From Linum tenue (Eukaryota; Streptophyta; Magnoliopsida; Malpighiales; Linaceae): a stretch of 64,000 nucleotides of DNA. Under the pieces are notes generated by a model. That model worked only from the letters and a program-made list of their open reading frames with translations. It made no database searches and was not told the DNA's origin. The stretch lies in contig CAMGYJ010000010.1 of NCBI GenBank assembly GCA_946122785.1, positions 11,507,467 through 11,571,466 of the forward strand, written 5' to 3'. This document shows positions 23,629 through 33,421 of the stretch, in pieces. Every line of letters starts with the position of its first letter. Position 1 is the first letter of the stretch. Position numbers and translations under genes: made by a program.

Positions 23629-23753
23629 ATACGTATATTTATCCGATCGATCGATAATTCGATTTTTGCCGAAATATTATCAAAACGCTCGATTTTAAAT
23701 CGTGAAATTTTCTAGCGATCGAAATATAGGTTTTGCCGGAACGGGATGTTACA

Positions 23754-23758
23754 ATTAC
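23754..23758. other. Target site duplication of C, right
   Basis: ATTAC, matching 13318-13322. Confidence 0.92.
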
Positions 23759-24751
23759 AATTAGAATTTGTGGGAATGAAGTTCCGTAAACTTCTTGATA
23801 CTTTAGGAAAATAAAAAATACTCGTCCTTTACAAAAATGGATCATACGTGTCTTATCTACTTTTAAAACACAACTTTCATGCTAATTCATATTATTTTAC
23901 TTGCAAATAGAACTTAGGTTACAACATGCAATTGACACAAATTGTATATAAATTTAGATATACATCGATCCAAATGCCCCCAACATTGCCGCATTCCAAA
24001 TGGCATAAAAATCATGTTCCCAAGTATGGATTTCAGGAACAATGCAGTCGACATTTATGTCATCTTTAGCCAAGGAATGGAAAGTACTTCCATATTTTAG
24101 TGCTTGGTCAAGCATGCTGCTCCTCTCGTCATATTCATGGAATATTTTTACTGGAGGGTTTGTTAGTAATGGTGATAGCTTTCTGGATTGTATTTGATAT
24201 GGAAGATTCAGGATAACGAAAGTTGAGAAGAGTACACATGTGATAATGACAGATGATGAACTAGGAGAACCCATTTATCTGATTCTTTTGTATTTGCAGG
24301 ATCAAAAGAGACTTGAAGGTCTAATGACGAGTTATAATTGTGTCTCTCAGTTACTAGTTTGGGAGATGTGAATCCACCATTATGTTGCTAATAAATTTAT
24401 AGGGATCATGTTAATTTGTCAAATAAAGATGATTAGTTACTCTAGTTTAATAGGCTGGTAATGATTTTGATGGTTAACATCATTATGATTAATTTGTTCC
24501 ATGGGTATGAGCAGAAAACTTATATGAGATGCAATGAAAACATCTGTAAATTTTATGTTTTGTAGAACTGGAAAACTAATGAATGAGCATGAATTGTCTT
24601 TAACTAAAATTGAGATACAATGTTGGGATTTGATGCCATATCCCTGCAACCATAATTATTACAGAAACGCATAAATGTCCTTGCCATATTAAGAAGCTAA
24701 GTATGGTTGCAATTAAGATTTCAACAACTATGGAACATTTATCCATTATTG
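23759..24751. repeat. Tandem array, block 1 right part
   Basis: Continuation of the unit split by C, then the first ~470 bp of a further unit (from 24281). It ends at CCATTATTG, where A-element sequence begins; the identical break occurs at 48326. Confidence 0.9.
23954..24274 (-). CDS. Secreted 106-aa peptide, neprosin activation-domain-like, array copy 3
   Basis: Intact 106-codon frame like copy 2, with differences including HEYDER for QEYDGR and IWNAA for IGNAA. Signal peptide, NPPVK, DINVDC and WEHDF are kept. Its second exon (13134-13258) is now more than 10 kb away because chromovirus C sits between them. Any transcript would have to cross the retroelement. Confidence 0.48.
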   Translation of the reverse strand: MGSPSSSSVIITCVLFSTFVILNLPYQIQSRKLSPLLTNPPVKIFHEYDERSSMLDQALKYGSTFHSLAKDDINVDCIVPEIHTWEHDFYAIWNAAMLGAFGSMYI

Positions 24752-24776
24752 CACATGTGGGGACAAGCAAACGGTT

Positions 24777-24791
24777 AAGTGTGGGGGAATT
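24777..24791 (+). other. Polypurine tract upstream of a 5' LTR
   Basis: AAGTGTGGGGGAATT immediately precedes the LTR although this LTR is also followed by a primer site and gag. Confidence 0.7.
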
Positions 24792-26153
24792 TGATAACGA
24801 TGAAATTGCATATGTTTGCACCCTTAGTTCTTTTCCGTTTGTGGCGCATAGCCGTGTATTTTTGGCCTATTTTACGCCGGGTTGTGCTACTTTGTCACAT
24901 TTCAGGTCCCGGACGTCGAAGGAAAGGCTAAGCACGAGTTTCGAGGCATTCGGAAGTCATTCGGTCGAGCTGGAGCCAAAGCACGGGCGCGCCTAAATCA
25001 AAGCACGGCCGTGTTCCTGGACCGTGCTTTAATGCCGAGGCTTCATCCACGTTTTTCCTACACCAGCTCAAAACACGGGCGGGATTGACCCAAAACACGG
25101 CCGTGTCCATCATCAAACACGCCCGTGTTTTCCTAAAGGAGCAGCCCGTGTTTTTAACACGTGGCAAGGCACGGGCGGGCTGGAGCAAAGCACGGCCGTG
25201 CCCTCGACCGTGTTTTGCCCAGTGATGCCCTTTTAGGCAGATTTCAGCCAAAAGAGAAGGGGATTCGAGTTTTAGAGAGACACAGCGATTCCTAGAGAGA
25301 GAAAGTGACGAACAAGAGTTCCCAAGTGCCCTAGCTTGATCTTCATCACCATTGGAGCTTGGCTTGAGCTTGGAGGAGTGCCGATCAACGTCCAGGAGCA
25401 GAAATCCATCCTTCACAGTATGATTTCCGCATCTGAATCTGCTTTTGCTTCTTTCTCCATGGAGTAGTTCTCCCATTCATCTGGGTATGGGGAACCCTAG
25501 ATTTGTATGTTAGGTTTGATTGTATGAACCCAAGTACTGATTCTATGATTTGATTATATTCGATTGAGGTTTGAATGATTGAATGACTTGAATCCTAATC
25601 AAATTCCTGTTGTTTCTGCTTTAACCTAGAATGAGAATATATGCGTAGGTTGATAGAGCACCCTTGATTGAAGGTAGGGAATTGGTGAGTTTAGTCGAGG
25701 AGCCAATTCACTATTCTGTACCGAATTCACTTCGGTAGTGGAGGTTTTGTTCGTTAGGGCCTCAATTTGTTTACTCCGGTGGAGGTTAGTCGCCCGCTAG
25801 AGACTCAGATTGAGAGGGTCTGGAGACCTTTAGTCGCGACTTCAGGCTGTTTAAGAACCTTCCGCAGTATAACTATCATAGAAATTGAACTTGGTAATTG
25901 CAATCCAGCTTAACTGCAGTCTAGGGGGAACCATATCCGGGTGACCTCTCTCGACTTGAAACAACCGTTTAACTTGCTTTGTGTTTTTGTTTGCTTGAAT
26001 CTGCACTAAAGTTTCACTGCTAGATAATAAGAATTCACCGAGTAGTCATCAAATCTAGGACCCGGGTTGACATTAAAACCCAAACCCGCTATACTACGCC
26101 TTAGGAAGTGGTTACACTTGGCCATTTTCTAGAGTGACAGTAGGAGTGAGTCA
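24792..26153 (+). repeat. 5' LTR of A, copy 1 (1362 bp)
   Basis: TGATAACG to GAGTGAGTCA, followed by six bases and the primer site. Contains the triple palindromic module at 24981-25216. Confidence 0.9.
24981..25216. promoter_or_regulatory. Triple inverted-repeat module, A LTR copy 1
   Basis: Same three-part arrangement as at 4659-4895, with CACGGCCGTG cores. Function unknown. Confidence 0.5.
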
Positions 26154-26159
26154 AGTTTT

Positions 26160-26177
26160 TGGCGCCGTTGCCGGGGA
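26160..26177 (+). other. Primer binding site (tRNA-Asp), A copy 1
   Basis: TGGCGCCGTTGCCGGGGA is the exact complement of the 3' end of tRNA-Asp with CCA. Confidence 0.9.
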
Positions 26178-26301
26178 CAACTAGGTTGTTGAAGAAAAGT
26201 GATTTTTGTTACTTTAGCATTTTCATTTTCGCATTGGTTGCTTGTTCTTTCCCACTTGTGCCTTCACGGGTTTGCATTGCTTGAGTGTGTGCAGATAGTG
26301 C

Positions 26302-27853
26302 ATGACCCATAGCCAGTCAGGAGGTTTACTGCCGTTGGATCCAGAGCTTGAACGCACTTGCCGCCAACTTAGGAGACAACAGCGAGCTAGACTGGCTACG
26401 GAAGAGCGCATAGACGGCCACTTGAACAGCGATTCTGAGGAAGAGTACGAGATGGAAGGCAAAGACAACCCACACCCGGGGAATGCTCGTCAGGCTCCCC
26501 CGGTGAATCAGCATCCACCACCACCGCCGGGTCCCACCTTGGAGTACTATTATACTCCACGGATTGCTGACATCCGCCCGGTCATCCTCTATCCGCCCAT
26601 TCCAGCGAACAACTTCGAGATCAAGCCATGCTGGATTCAACTCATTACATCATCTATCCAGTTCCATGGCTTGAAGGATGAGGAGGCAAGGGTGCATCTT
26701 TCCCGTTTTCTGCAGCTGACGAACGGGTTCAAGCTAGACGGTGTTCCTGATGACGCAATCCGCCTTCACCTCTTCCTCCATTCTCTGGCGGGGAATGCTA
26801 AGAGGTGGTTGGAGACCCAGCCCCCACTGTCCATCACCTCTTGGGATGATCTGGCTGATAAGTTCGTGCACAGGTACTATCCGGCATCGAAAACTACAGA
26901 GATCCAGCGGGAGATCACTCACTTCCGCCAAGAGCCGGACGAGTCACTTCGTGATGCCTGGGAGCGGTACATGGGGTATTTCTAGCAGTGTCCCCATCAT
27001 GGCTTCAGCGATGCATTCACAGTGGGGAACTTCTACAGTGCTCTCTCTCCGGACAGCCAGAGGGTGATTGAGTCTCTATGCCCAGGAGGGGATATTCTTA
27101 CTAAGACTCCAGCCGAACTGAACCAGATGATCAATACCTTGGCTGCCAGAGATCATTCCTGGAGGCAGAGCAGCAGAGACAGAAATTCCCGGGACCGTGG
27201 TGTGCACGCCATGGAGGCTAGATCCGGGCTTGAGCAGCAGGTAGCAGAGTTAGTGCAGACATTGAAGCAGCCCAACAGTCTCATTCCGGGCAGAGGTGTG
27301 GCTACACCTCCAGTAGCTCAATGTCAGTGGTGTGAGAGCTCAAATCACCTAGTGGAAGATTGCCAGGCTATGAGGGAGTCTACTACTCCCCAAGAGCAGG
27401 TAGACTTCATCGCCAATGCTCGGCGCTTTGACCCCTACAGCAATACATACAATGAGGGGTGGCGCCAGCATCCCAACTTCGCTTGGAATAGCAACACCAC
27501 TAAGCCACCTGGTTTCCCAGCACCAGCAGGTCGTTTTCAGTAGAGGCAGCCTTACCAGCCTCGACAGGGGCCAGCCCCACAGCAGCAGCCCTACCAGCCT
27601 AGGCAGGGGCAACCATTCCAGCAGCCCCAGCGTCAGTTTTCCGAGCCAGCAGCAGCTCCGGCTCCAGATAATCAGATGACGGAGCTGAAAACATCCTAGC
27701 GACATTCATGACTTCCACCCAGGCAGCTGTCACGAGGCTGGACTAGAGCGTAGCCTCACTGGAGGCAGGTTAGAGGAACCAAGGTGCCATTTTGCAAGAT
27801 TTGAAGAACCAGTTGGGAAGCATGGCTCGCCAAAACACTACCAGCGCACCAGT
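26302..27853 (+). pseudogene. gag: Athila gag (A copy 1), several stops, 3' end cut by B1
   Basis: Starts MTHSQSGGLLPLDPELERTC. The capsid region (FHGLKDEEARVHLSRF, AKRWLETQPP, DAWERYMGYF) is followed by a zinc-knuckle-like CQWCESSNHLVEDC and a proline/glutamine-rich tail. In-frame TAG codons interrupt it at 26983-26985 (TGG in copy 2) and 27541-27543. Further on, out of phase, are remnants of the coiled segment with two more TAGs, one of which is CAG in copy 2. The frame is then cut by the truncated B1 LTR. Not functional. Confidence 0.87.
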
Positions 27854-28929
27854 TTGGAATCTCTTAAGCTGACCAAGTCCTCTCAGTCTAACTACCCGGC
27901 AGACGACTAGTCTTCACCGGGATAGAAAGCTGAAGCAATAAGCACAGAACTCCACTACTGGAATTGAATTCCAGTACAAAGCAGTAAACTGGCTAACTCT
28001 CGTATAGCCAATCTCCTACTATCGAATGAAGAAGCTCTAACAACCTAATCAGATTCTATCTATCTCAGGTTGCAGCAGAAATTGAGAAAAGCTGATCAGA
28101 CTCAAATCAATTCAATAAACATGCATCATTCGATTAAAATCAAACAGTAATATCATCCCAAGTCATTACAATCAAATCCCTAACACAAGGAACTAGGGTT
28201 CTTCATACCCAAGTGAGAGAGAGGTTCTACTCCATAGAGAGAGAAAGGAAAACAGAAATCAGAGTAGTCATACTCATAAAGATGAGGAAAATCTGCTCTG
28301 GGATGTCAATCTTCACTCCTAGGGACACAATCTGGGCTTCAATGATGAGAAATCCACTCCAAAATAGCTCCTAGGGTTTGTTCTTCGCTCTTTCTCTCTC
28401 TAAAACTCTGTTTTTGGTCCAGAAAATCGAATACCTCTTCCTTGGCTCGAATCTGCCTCCAAAAACCCGACTCTGGGCGAATTACGGGCAGAATTACGGC
28501 CGTAATCACGTCCTGCCCGTAATTCGCACCAAAACGCACGTTTCACTTAAGCTGCAGGAGGAGGAGATACGCCCGTAATTTCCCAATTACCACCAGTAAT
28601 TTGGGAATTACGGTCGTAATTCTTGGAGGTCCTGCCCGTAATTTTAGCACCGAGGGGAAATTCTGGGGAAAAGGCTAGTCAATTAATTTACGGGCATGCC
28701 CTGGCCAATTACGGTCGTAATTTGGCAGGGGTTGCCCGTAATTCTGTCTGTGATTCGCCATCTGACCTCCAAATGACCCGAAACTTGCGCCTATGCACCT
28801 CCTTACTTGCCAGGACCTGAAATACGACAAAACAACACAACCTAGCGTAAAATAGGCCAAGGAACAATCAATTCGAGCCAAAATGGGCAGGAAACCAGAG
28901 TGAAAACACGTGCAAATACGATGCAATCA
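27854..28929 (-). repeat. 3' LTR of B1, truncated (1076 of 1388 bp)
   Basis: Right end intact (GATGCAATCA next to the polypurine tract). The left ~300 bp are missing and the break joins A gag, identical in B2 at 51289. The palindromic module is at 28479-28744. Confidence 0.9.
28479..28744. promoter_or_regulatory. Triple inverted-repeat module, B1 3' LTR
   Basis: As at 1627-1891, with minor substitutions. Confidence 0.5.
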
Positions 28930-28946
28930 AATTCCCCCACACTTAA
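28930..28946 (-). other. Polypurine tract of B1
   Basis: The minus strand reads TTAAGTGTGGGGGAATT into the LTR. Confidence 0.82.
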
Positions 28947-30238
28947 CTATTTGCTTGTCCCCAAGCAAACCAAGTACTACACAAGGTAAGCTCACATATT
29001 TCAGTCAACCAACATCGGGGATAAGTCATAAAGGCACAGAACACATGAATCATACTGGTTTTCAACCATCAACACATGAACAACTTTAATAGCAACCTAG
29101 ACAACCACCACAAAGGACATTCGAGTGCAGCAAAATCGAGCAACGGAAGAGTTTCCCTTCTGTTCACCAACCAACCCAGACTTGACTCGACTAGTGGGGT
29201 TAGGACAATTTAATGCGAAAAATGCGCATGCTATTTCTCTCAATCCCTAACATCTCTTCACCATGATGGCAGCCTCTAAATGCTAGAGTTCACATACATA
29301 TAATGTCATCACTAACTAATCAGGAGGTCGTAGACACAGGTTCAAATGACTGGCTAGGGTCTTGGACATGGGGAAAAGGCCTTTTAGGTGGTGGAAGTAT
29401 TCATAGCAAAAGGTTCCACATTTCCAAACCCACACAATCACAGTCAAACAAACCGGTATTCCCTTTCTGCTATTCTGCAATACTCAACATCTCAAGAGCA
29501 CAAAAGCGAAGGAGGTATAAACATCAGCATTTCCAAGCCAGACTGCTAAGAAACACTACTTAATGGGCATTATTCAGATTTTTGGTAGTGGCTCTCTTTT
29601 GCTTTCAATTTTTCTTTGTTTTTCTTTCATTTTTCTTAAGAGAGCCACCACTTCTGCACATATTTCAAACATCTGCCCAACTTTTAAGCACTACCTCCAA
29701 CACTCACATAAACTTTAGCAGAAACAGCAGAGAATATGTAACAACCACTCTGTGGAACCTTCTAAAAGATGCAACAAGGGTGATTTTTTCGTTATAGACC
29801 AAAAGAAAGGATAACACACGGCTCAAAGGGGCTGACTAGGGGATATGACACAACAGGACAGTCAGTTTTTGGGCGTGGGCTAATCCTATGCCCCCATCAT
29901 TTTAGCTAATGACAACGTGAATGCTACACATCATGGAAGAGGGATCTATCGCACAAGAAAGAAACGAGCAGGCTCAAATCTCACATGGCTACCTATATGC
30001 TCTATCTCACATTCTGATACCCTGAACTAGATGCATAAACGACTGTCAAGAACAAGTGATCAGATCAAGTCACAGTTGGTAAGCAAACAGTTGAAAAACT
30101 GAACCCCTACATCGTTCTACTGCACATCTCAGTCCCCATTATAGGTTGTCCTAGTCGCAAACAAGTTGTCATGCATTAATCCGAAAACCGTTCAATTCAT
30201 CAATCAAATCACAGTGCCAATATGATCAAACAGCAGTA

Positions 30239-30286
30239 CTTGGAGCCCTCAAATCGTAAGATTCGGACAGCGGACTAGGCCCCAAG
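30239..30286 (-). ncRNA. Conserved hairpin, B1 3' UTR
   Basis: Outer arms CTTGGAGCC and GGCCCCAAG (one G:U-type mismatch) with inner AATC/GATT. Same class as 2969-3016. Confidence 0.45.
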
Positions 30287-30318
30287 CACCCATATATACG
30301 TTCCAATAAATACAAAGA

Positions 30319-30335
30319 ACCCCCCACACACTTAA
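30319..30335 (-). promoter_or_regulatory. Extra polypurine tract, B1
   Basis: The minus strand reads TTAAGTGTGTGGGGGG, about 1.4 kb before the true tract, matching 2922-2937 in A. Confidence 0.45.
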
Positions 30336-30630
30336 ATGCGACAGTGTCCTCAATGGAGCGAAGGGAAGGGGAACGATGTTACCGTGAAACAGTGGTCAGG
30401 AACGTAGACTGGATGGCGGACCAGTCAAAAGCAGAGGACTGGACAAAAACCAGTCCGATGGGCACAGAGCTAGAACCAACAGAACACACACATTGGGTGA
30501 AATAAACCATAGTTCCAAGTCAACAATCCACACAACGGGAACAAGAAATAAAATCAAACACAATCCGGAGTCTAAATCTGGAAAGATAGACAAAAGCCAA
30601 GCCCCAACTCGATGGGCGGGCAAAATCAGA

Positions 30631-31486
30631 TCACAGCTCGTCGCCTCCATCGCCAGTGGGAGGCGGGTAGTAGTCTTCATGCCCCGGGGACGCCTCCCAA
30701 GGGTAGCTCACAGCAGCAGGATCCATGTTCCAGTAGCTCATCATGTAATGCTGAGCTGAAATGATGCGGCGGCGACCATCGCGCTCACGGTCGAGGCGGG
30801 CGTTGATGTGCTCCTGGCCAGCAAGGATCTGCTCGTTCTGGCGGGAAAGGGCTGCCAGCTGCTCGGCAATGTAGGTGGTGGGTGCTGCAGCAGACGGGCC
30901 GGCACCGGAAGTGGAGTCGCCAGGTGCAGAGGGGGTGGGCCGAGTCCTCGTCCGACGAGTGGTCCGACGGGCTGCAGCATTACTCGCCTCGGGTAGCTCC
31001 TCACCCTCTGGTGCACGAGGAATAGGGCGAGGCAGGCCCCGGATCCAGGTCACGTTCCCGTCGCGCTCCAGTATCAGCTGGCGCCGGAGGGTCTCCCTAG
31101 AGAATGGCGTCGCCTCCTAGATGAGAGTGAACCCGGAGAGGTCGACGTTGTAGTAGCGCGCCAGGGCAGTGACCACCGGCCCACACGCTAGGGGTCGATT
31201 ACACCGTTTATGCTTGGCAACGGTCCTGGCGATGAGAGAGGACAGATGGAGGTTGTCCACCTCGTGGCTCATGGAGTGCAGGCAATGAAGGGTGCGGAGC
31301 TGAAGATGACTGGTGGAGCCCTCGCTGGGGGTGTAGGATTTCCCCAGCAGCCTCCATTGCCTCGCGAGCACCCAGCTCTTGAAAGACCCTCCAGTCGAGG
31401 TACTGGTGCTGAACGACTTTGCGGCGTCGGATGTCCCGCAAAGTCTTCCTCTGGTCGGCGTCGAGCAGGTGCAAGAACGTGTTCAT
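30631..31486 (-). pseudogene. Env-like (Athila third ORF) gene of B1, broken
   Basis: Located after pol where Athila and Calypso elements carry an env-like gene of unproven function. The likely start is the ATG at 31486. The N-terminal part includes RKTLRDIRRR and LDWRVFQELG; the middle includes LRTLHCLHSM and VTALARYYNVD; the C-terminal part is rich in proline, serine and glutamate and ends DEL at 30631. It is broken by a ~360-bp deletion near 31348 and by an in-frame TAG at 31117-31119, which B2 shares. No clear transmembrane segment or signal peptide is seen, so a true envelope role is not supported by the sequence. A splice-acceptor-like TGGCTGCAG lies just upstream. Confidence 0.68.
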
Positions 31487-31500
31487 TTTCCTGCAGCCAC
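31487..31500 (-). promoter_or_regulatory. Possible 3' splice site before the env-like ORF
   Basis: The minus strand has a T-rich run, then GTGGCTGCAG, then GAAA and the ATG. Known Athila-group env-like ORFs are thought to be made from spliced RNA, which fits. B2 has lost this segment. Confidence 0.4.
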
Positions 31501-31566
31501 AAAACAGCAGAAACCCAACAACAAACATGGAAAGTCGTCAATGGTGAGGTCACAATCATCCTCACC

Positions 31567-31609
31567 CGGGGCCCTCGAATCATAAATTCGGACAGTGGAC
31601 TAGGCCCCG
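31567..31609 (-). ncRNA. Conserved hairpin in env leader (1)
   Basis: Perfect outer arms CGGGGCC/GGCCCCG and inner GAAT/ATTC. Confidence 0.45.
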
Positions 31610-31701
31610 AGAAAGGGGAAAAAAACATTCATAACCAATCAGAATCATTCACCATTCACAACCAATCAGAATCATTCACCATTCACAGAAACTCAAACGC
31701 A

Positions 31702-31748
31702 CTTGGAGCCCTCGGATTATAAACCCGAATAGCAAATTAGGCTCCAAG
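31702..31748 (-). ncRNA. Conserved hairpin in env leader (2)
   Basis: Perfect outer arms CTTGGAGCC/GGCTCCAAG and inner TCGG/CCGA. About 130 bp from the first. Confidence 0.45.
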
Positions 31749-32409
31749 CGGGACAATCACTACTCATATTACTCGGTAGGCCAACCGAAAGATGAACAAA
31801 CAAAGCAAGCAACAATGGAGGCCTACCGAATTAATTCAAGCACAAACCAATTCCCGAAATTCCTCACTAAACCCACAATATCAATCCTCCACAAATGACA
31901 AGTAAAAGTATAGAAGCACACCTGGAGGCACAAGAGGATATCGTGGGGAAGGTGAGGGAAGACCGAGAGACCACAAAGATCGCCGGGAAACTCGTCGGGA
32001 GGCTCGCCGGAGTTTCGTCGCCGGCGACTTCACCGGAGCCAAACTGACCCAAAACTTTGGGGAATGAAGCCCCAAGCACCAGGAACGCGGTGGTGGTCGC
32101 GGTTTCTCGATCGGAGGTCCGAGGAGGGAGATTGGGCCAGAGGAACATCGAAGGGTCGCGGTTTTCCGGCGACCCAAACCACCACGAAACTCGACCCCAC
32201 TGGTATAGACTTGTGGGCGCCGACGAGAGGAGCACGGGGGTGGTCTCGGAATTTAATTTGGACCTCTGGTGAGCGAGATATGGCCGGAAAACCACCGGAG
32301 AAGAGAGTGGTTCGAGTTTCCGGTGAGAGGGGAGAGAAACTGACCAGAAAAAATGGGGGAGAGAGAGAGTGGGGTCTCGGCCGCCACTTTTTAAACGAGG
32401 CTCGGGGAG

Positions 32410-32660
32410 AATTACGGGTAGGATTACGGCCGTAATTCCCCCTGGCCTTGCCCATAATTTTATGGCCGAGCGCACTCTGCCCCTTCTGGGCGAATTACGG
32501 GCGGGGTTATTAAGAATTACGATCGTAATTCTTACCCCCTTGCCCGTAATTTCTATGCCGAGCCCGTTTTTCAGTTTTTATGTTCTGAATTAATTCCGGG
32601 CAGGGGGTAGATGAATTACGACCGTAATTAGTCCCCCCATGCCCGTAATTTTACTGCCGA
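32410..32660. promoter_or_regulatory. Internal copy of the triple inverted-repeat module, B1
   Basis: Three modules with palindromic cores; 32512-32533 is a perfect 22-bp palindrome. Each module is followed by a GCCGAG-type motif, as in the LTRs. Present also at 55714-55960. Confidence 0.55.
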
Positions 32661-32796
32661 GGGCCCTTTTTCTCCAGTTTTTAAGCTGCAAATTCGAACA
32701 TCCAAACCCAAACGTGCCCCGGTTCAAAAAATACACCACCATAGACCAAAATAGACCATCCGGGGCATGAGAAACATTCCAGAAAGACTCCAGACA

Positions 32797-32801
32797 GACT
32801 C
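32797..32801. other. Target site duplication of solo LTR, left
   Basis: GACTC, repeated at 35746-35750. B2 has a single GACTC at 56100-56104. Confidence 0.92.
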
Positions 32802-33411
32802 TGTAGACACCCCATTTTGTCCGGGTTAATTACTCAACAAAACATTCTAACTTAATCTTGAAATGATGTAAGATAATTAGATTGGCCTTTGCGAGTCTAA
32901 AATATCGATGATTGTACAATATGTTTGAATTCGATTATAGTGCCAAAAAAAAGGAGACGTTCACATCTTTGTTGCAAAAACAAATTTCCGCTTTTAACAC
33001 AACATAAATAATAATAAAGAAGCATGTTTTATTAAAATTATTACTAATTGACAATTACAATCAGAATTACAAATCATAATTACTACATGAGAATTACAAG
33101 TGTTCAATAAGTTTCAGGCTTGACCCACCATCTCCTTCAAAGCAAATCAGCCTTGGACCTGCAAAACAAAGAAGAAAGACCAGTTAGTCCAAACTCCAGG
33201 GAGCCCAACTTGGCCCAGGTCTGAAGGAGCCCACAGTCCAACCCCAAAGCGAGCCCAGACATGAAGGTTGACAGATTCTCATCAAGGACCAACAGAGCCC
33301 AGATCAAACAGCTTGGCTAGGCAAGAACCGGCCAGCAACCAGAACCAGACCGATTCGACCCAGAAATGAACCCAACACTGTAGCAAGCTTTGGGAGCAAG
33401 CAGCTACCAAG

Positions 33412-33421
33412 CTATAAAAAG
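33412..33421 (+). promoter_or_regulatory. TATA-like box in solo LTR
   Basis: CTATAAAAAG about 610 bp into the LTR, the expected U3 position for a retroelement promoter. Confidence 0.45.

Larger units (their letters stand above)
13323..23753 (-). mobile_element. Complete Ty3/gypsy chromovirus (Tekay/Del type), element C
   Basis: A 10.4-kb minus-strand element with both LTRs, a polypurine tract, gag, pol, a tRNA-iMet primer site and a perfect 5-bp target duplication. LTRs start TGTAACATCC on the element strand, as in many Tekay elements, and pol ends in a chromodomain-like tail. Pol is open; gag and pol are out of frame. The two LTRs differ by scattered substitutions, a 115-bp deletion and a 21-bp duplication in the 3' LTR, and a MITE pair in the 5' LTR. 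It was inserted after the array had formed. Confidence 0.95.
20556..23753 (-). repeat. 5' LTR of C, enlarged by a MITE pair (3198 bp)
   Basis: TG at 20556, CA at 23753. About 1 kb longer than the 3' LTR because of two inverted MITE-like copies (22757-23559), expanded (TA)n on both sides, and a 115-bp segment near 21033-21147 that the 3' LTR has lost. Confidence 0.92.
24752..27853 (+). mobile_element. Athila-type element A, 5' half (copy 1)
   Basis: Polypurine tract, LTR, tRNA-Asp primer site and gag on the plus strand, cut off in gag by the truncated 3' LTR of B1. About 40 bases of element 3' sequence, including a polypurine tract, precede the 5' LTR, which is not expected for a simple insertion. 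Duplicated at 48327-51288 with the same breakpoints. Confidence 0.82.
28947..30630 (-). other. 3' untranslated region of B1
   Basis: About 1.7 kb matching the A 3' UTR in layout: a conserved block at about 29290-29440, hairpin 30239-30286, and a second polypurine tract 30319-30335. The plus-strand ORF 29303-29563 is antisense to the element and not considered a gene. Confidence 0.68.
31960..32801 (-). other. Spacer between integrase and env-like ORF, B1
   Basis: GC-rich sequence with long ORFs in several frames on both strands. Because frames are open on both strands and differ in B2, I do not call a gene. It holds the internal palindromic module (32410-32660) and may be an intron or internal promoter region. 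Confidence 0.5.

Noticed and set aside
29303..29563. ORF with WLGSWTWGKGLLGGGS, repeated at 52738 and 3725
   Set aside because: It is antisense to the retroelement 3' UTR, has no start context, and diverges after the conserved block; kept only as a conserved block in the findings.
31867..32475. Several 100-200-codon ORFs on both strands
   Set aside because: GC-rich spacer of B elements with frames open in all directions, not preserved between B1 and B2.
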